In this document: piece by piece, positions 6,723-8,752 of the stretch | Numbering within the stretch: the first letter of the stretch is position 1 | Layout: every line of letters begins with the position of its first letter | From: Deltaproteobacteria bacterium | Lineage (GTDB): Bacteria; JAEEML01 | DNA length: 8,752 bases | Reading direction: 5' to 3' | Assembly (NCBI GenBank): GCA_016283195.1 | Contig: JAEEML010000046.1 | Span: forward strand, 1 to 8,752 | Position numbers and translations under genes: made by a program | Notes under the pieces: generated by a model | Databases searched by the model: none | Told to the model about the DNA's origin: nothing | Seen by the model: only the letters and a program-made list of their open reading frames with translations

Positions 6723-7574
6723 ATGGATAAAAAGCTCAAAATAGAAATAGTAAAACAGCTAAATATCACCCAAAAACTTTTAGCTGTCTGCCGCCTTTTT
6801 AAAAAAGCCCATATCCGCTTCGCCGTTTTAAAAGGCGCCCACCTGGCTTATGCTTATTACGCGCGGCCTGAGGATCGCCTTTTTAGCGATATGGATATTT
6901 TAATAGCCCCTGGCGATCGCCTGCGGGCAGTTAAACTTTTAGAGCAAAATTTTTCTCTGCGCTTTTACCGCCCTTTTCTTAAAGAAAAGCCCATAACCCA
7001 TTATAACGACACCATCGTGCTGGATGGTTATGAGCTGGATTTGCACTATGACTTTAGCCCATATCACCGGTATCCGATTGATATTAATGATTTTTTAGCA
7101 CACACTAATTCGTTTTACATAAATGGCCAAGAGCTCCCGGGCCTGGCGCCGGAATATCTTTTGGCCAATTTGTCCATCCATGCCCTAAAGGGCTATTATG
7201 AAATAACTCTAAAACATTTGCAGGATGTAGCTAAGGTTACGCAAAAGCGCCCGGTTAACTGGGAGAAGCTCTATGATTTACTCGCCGGCTGCGGGGCAAC
7301 TTATGGCAGTTATTATTATTTTCTAGCAGCCACAGCACAAACCGGAGCGGCAATTCCGCCCGAATTTATGGCCAAATTAAAGCCCCCCGTTTGGCGCCGG
7401 GCGGCCTTTAGTCACTTTGTCTCTATAGACACTCTGCCCATGCCCTGCCGAAAAATGGCCCTCCATAAATTGCAAATCACTCTTTCGCCGCTCGTGCAAG
7501 ATAACTCTCTCGCTTGGATAAACTCGGTAATAAGCTACTTATTAAAGCATAATAACCAGCTAGCTACGCTATAA
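6723..7574 (+). CDS. Nucleotidyltransferase family protein (NTP_transf_5 type)
   Basis: This 283-residue cytoplasmic protein shows the minimal nucleotidyltransferase core. FAVLKGAHLAYAYY (33-46) is the conserved Lys-Gly helix. FSDMDILI (54-61) carries the metal-binding D56-x-D58. YELDLHYD (103-110) supplies the probable third carboxylate, Asp106. A helical C-terminal part with LLANLSIHALKGYY (146-159) and LQDVAKV matches the pattern in the uncharacterised nucleotidyltransferases found beside surface-polysaccharide and asparagine-synthetase-like genes. Both key acids are present, so it is probably active, but the nucleotide and acceptor are unknown. The ATG lies 6 bases after the dehydratase stop, and GGAG (6708-6711), inside the end of that gene, serves as ribosome-binding site. 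The two should therefore be co-transcribed and probably coupled. No glycosyltransferase or flippase follows, so the pair stands alone. Confidence 0.8.
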   Translation: MDKKLKIEIVKQLNITQKLLAVCRLFKKAHIRFAVLKGAHLAYAYYARPEDRLFSDMDILIAPGDRLRAVKLLEQNFSLRFYRPFLKEKPITHYNDTIVLDGYELDLHYDFSPYHRYPIDINDFLAHTNSFYINGQELPGLAPEYLLANLSIHALKGYYEITLKHLQDVAKVTQKRPVNWEKLYDLLAGCGATYGSYYYFLAATAQTGAAIPPEFMAKLKPPVWRRAAFSHFVSIDTLPMPCRKMALHKLQITLSPLVQDNSLAWINSVISYLLKHNNQLATL

Positions 7575-7587
7575 ACCAACTTGCCCC

Positions 7588-7593
7588 TTGACA
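7588..7593 (+). promoter_or_regulatory. Possible -35 box for the acyl-CoA synthetase gene
   Basis: TTGACA is a perfect match to the sigma-70 -35 hexamer and lies 91 bases before the synthetase ATG. The -10 is poor: TACCCT at 7610-7615 after 16 bases has only three matching positions, though TG occurs just upstream of it. This may be a promoter read by a factor with a different -10 preference, or chance. Confidence 0.4.
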
Positions 7594-7629
7594 AATCGCC
7601 CTGAATGCTTACCCTTGCCACTGGAAAAA

Positions 7630-7649
7630 TTGCTGCTATGTGGCAGCAA
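7630..7649 (+). promoter_or_regulatory. Hairpin in the leader of the acyl-CoA synthetase gene
   Basis: TTGCTGC (7630-7636) and GCAGCAA (7643-7649) pair perfectly in a 7-base stem with a 6-base loop, ending 29 bases before the ATG. A-rich sequence flanks both sides and AAAATTTT follows. There is no U-run directly after the stem on the plus strand. On the minus strand five T follow it, but no minus-strand gene ends here. It may stabilise or regulate the leader, or be a weak two-way terminator for the polysaccharide pair. Confidence 0.35.
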
Positions 7650-7678
7650 AAATTTTAGTAACCAAAAAGAGGTAAATC

Positions 7679-8752
7679 ATGAATCAACCAGACATCAAGT
7701 ATCTTTTTGAACCACGCTCCGTCGCCGTTATCGGCGCTTCTGCCACTCCGGGTAAAATCGGTTACCTGGTGATGGATAACATTATTAGCTCCGGTTTTAA
7801 GGGCGAAGTTTATCCCATTAACCCCAAAGGCGGCGAAGTTTTAGGGAAAAAAGTTTACAATTCTGTTTGTGATATTGAAGGCGATGTTGATATCGCCGTT
7901 ATTACCGTTCCGGCTAAATTAGTGCTCGCTGCCGTTACCGAATGTGCCAAAAAGCATGTTAAATTCATTCCCATCATCACCTCCGGCTTCTCCGAGGTGG
8001 GTGAGAGAGAACTGGAAAAAGAGATTGTGCGCGTAGCCAATGAAGGCGGCTCCCGCGTACTCGGCCCCAATATCTTTGGTATCTACTCCGCCGGCGCTCC
8101 CGTCAATGCCACCTTCGGCCCCAAAGTGGAAAAAGTGGGCAACGTGGCCATTATCACCCAGTCCGGCGCTCTCGGTATTGCCATGATCGGTAAAGCCGGC
8201 GTGGATAATTTGGGCCTTTCCACCATCGTCTCCGTGGGTAACAAGAGCGATATCGATGAAGTTGACCTTTTGGAATACCTCATTAAAGACGACAAGACCC
8301 GCACCATTCTCATGTACATGGAAGGCGTGCACAACGGCCCCAAATTTGTGGAAACTTTAAGGAAAGTCACCAAGATTAAACCGGTTGTCGTGCTGAAATC
8401 CGGCCGCTCCAAACGCGGCGCCATGGCTGCTGCTTCCCACACCGGCTCTCTCGCCGGCACCGACGAAGTGTTTGATGCCGTGATGAAGCAGTGCGGCGTT
8501 ATCCGCGCCGATACCATCCAGGAAGCTTTTGATTGGTGCAAATTCCTGGGCAACGCTCCGGTGCCTAAGGGCGAAAACTGCGTCATCGTCACCAATGGCG
8601 GCGGCGTGGGTGTTATGTGTACCGACGCTTGCGAAAAATACAACATCAAGCTCTTTGACGACCAAGAGATGTTAAAGCGCGAGTTCACCCCCATGACTCC
8701 CGCTTTCGGTTCCACCAAGAACCCCGTTGATATCACCGGCCAGGCCAAAGCC
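7679..8752 (+). CDS. ADP-forming acetyl/acyl-CoA synthetase (acetate-CoA ligase family), N-terminal part
   Basis: The first 358 residues are visible and the gene runs off the right edge. The family interconverts acyl-CoA, ADP and phosphate with acid, CoA and ATP, giving one ATP per acyl-CoA in fermentation. SVAVIGASATPGKIG (14-28) opens the CoA-binding Rossmann domain. RVLGPNIFGIYS (126-137) and NATFGP are the conserved end of that domain. VAIITQSGALG (156-166) starts the flavodoxin-like ligase domain, and AAASHTGSLAGTDEVFD (250-266) contains His254, the expected phosphohistidine. CVIVTNGGGVGVM (301-313) begins the next ligase subdomain. GAGG at 7669-7672 lies 6 bases before the ATG. Whether the ATP-grasp beta part is fused or encoded separately is not visible. 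By eye it uses more C-ending codons than its neighbours, as strongly expressed genes often do. Confidence 0.93.
   Translation, partial: MNQPDIKYLFEPRSVAVIGASATPGKIGYLVMDNIISSGFKGEVYPINPKGGEVLGKKVYNSVCDIEGDVDIAVITVPAKLVLAAVTECAKKHVKFIPIITSGFSEVGERELEKEIVRVANEGGSRVLGPNIFGIYSAGAPVNATFGPKVEKVGNVAIITQSGALGIAMIGKAGVDNLGLSTIVSVGNKSDIDEVDLLEYLIKDDKTRTILMYMEGVHNGPKFVETLRKVTKIKPVVVLKSGRSKRGAMAAASHTGSLAGTDEVFDAVMKQCGVIRADTIQEAFDWCKFLGNAPVPKGENCVIVTNGGGVGVMCTDACEKYNIKLFDDQEMLKREFTPMTPAFGSTKNPVDITGQAKA

Noticed and set aside
8083-8748. 221-codon minus-strand frame, plus another at 7919-8332, opposite the acyl-CoA synthetase
   Set aside because: The plus strand carries the intact synthetase with its catalytic His. 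The antisense products show only translated shadows of its codon pattern.

Overview
The window looks like ordinary chromosomal DNA of a diderm (Gram-negative-type) bacterium, roughly half G+C by eye. Two things point to an outer membrane: a secreted MltB-type lytic transglycosylase, and a protein whose C-terminal third reads as an outer-membrane beta-barrel ending in phenylalanine. An ADP-forming acyl-CoA synthetase and an S51 peptidase are compatible with an anaerobic fermenter, but the sequence does not settle the phylum. No tRNA, rRNA, CRISPR array, insertion sequence or convincing rho-independent terminator was seen.

Layout. (1) 2-367 (+): the C-terminal part of a Dam-family DNA adenine methylase, cut by the left edge, with a DSPY form of the DPPY motif. 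(2) 368-583: a gene-poor gap whose minus strand stays readable in one frame across 361-540 apart from a single TAG, possibly a remnant or dispersed repeat. (3) 584-1303 (+): a peptidase S51-family protein. (4) 1324-4742 (-): a two-gene envelope operon, an MltB-like lytic transglycosylase followed after 23 bases by an 836-residue protein. That protein joins a secretion signal, a charged Ala-rich linker, a 5'-nucleotidase (UshA-like) module that has lost essentially all its metal ligands, and a C-terminal beta-barrel. (5) 4743-4865: divergent promoter region. (6) 4866-7574 (+): a surface-polysaccharide pair, a membrane-bound WbpM/CapD/FlaA1-like nucleotide-sugar 4,6-dehydratase and, 6 bases downstream, an NTP_transf_5-type nucleotidyltransferase. 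(7) 7575-7678: leader with a TTGACA box and a small hairpin. (8) 7679-8752 (+): the N-terminal part of an ADP-forming acetyl/acyl-CoA synthetase, cut by the right edge.

How the genes relate. The central block is about the cell envelope. The minus-strand operon probably couples peptidoglycan cleavage with an outer-membrane protein, and the divergent plus-strand pair makes a deoxy-sugar nucleotide and an unknown nucleotidyl transfer product, plausibly for surface glycans. The flanking methylase, S51 protein and acyl-CoA synthetase look like separate transcription units. The most unusual object is the predicted pseudo-5'-nucleotidase/beta-barrel fusion at 1324-3834.
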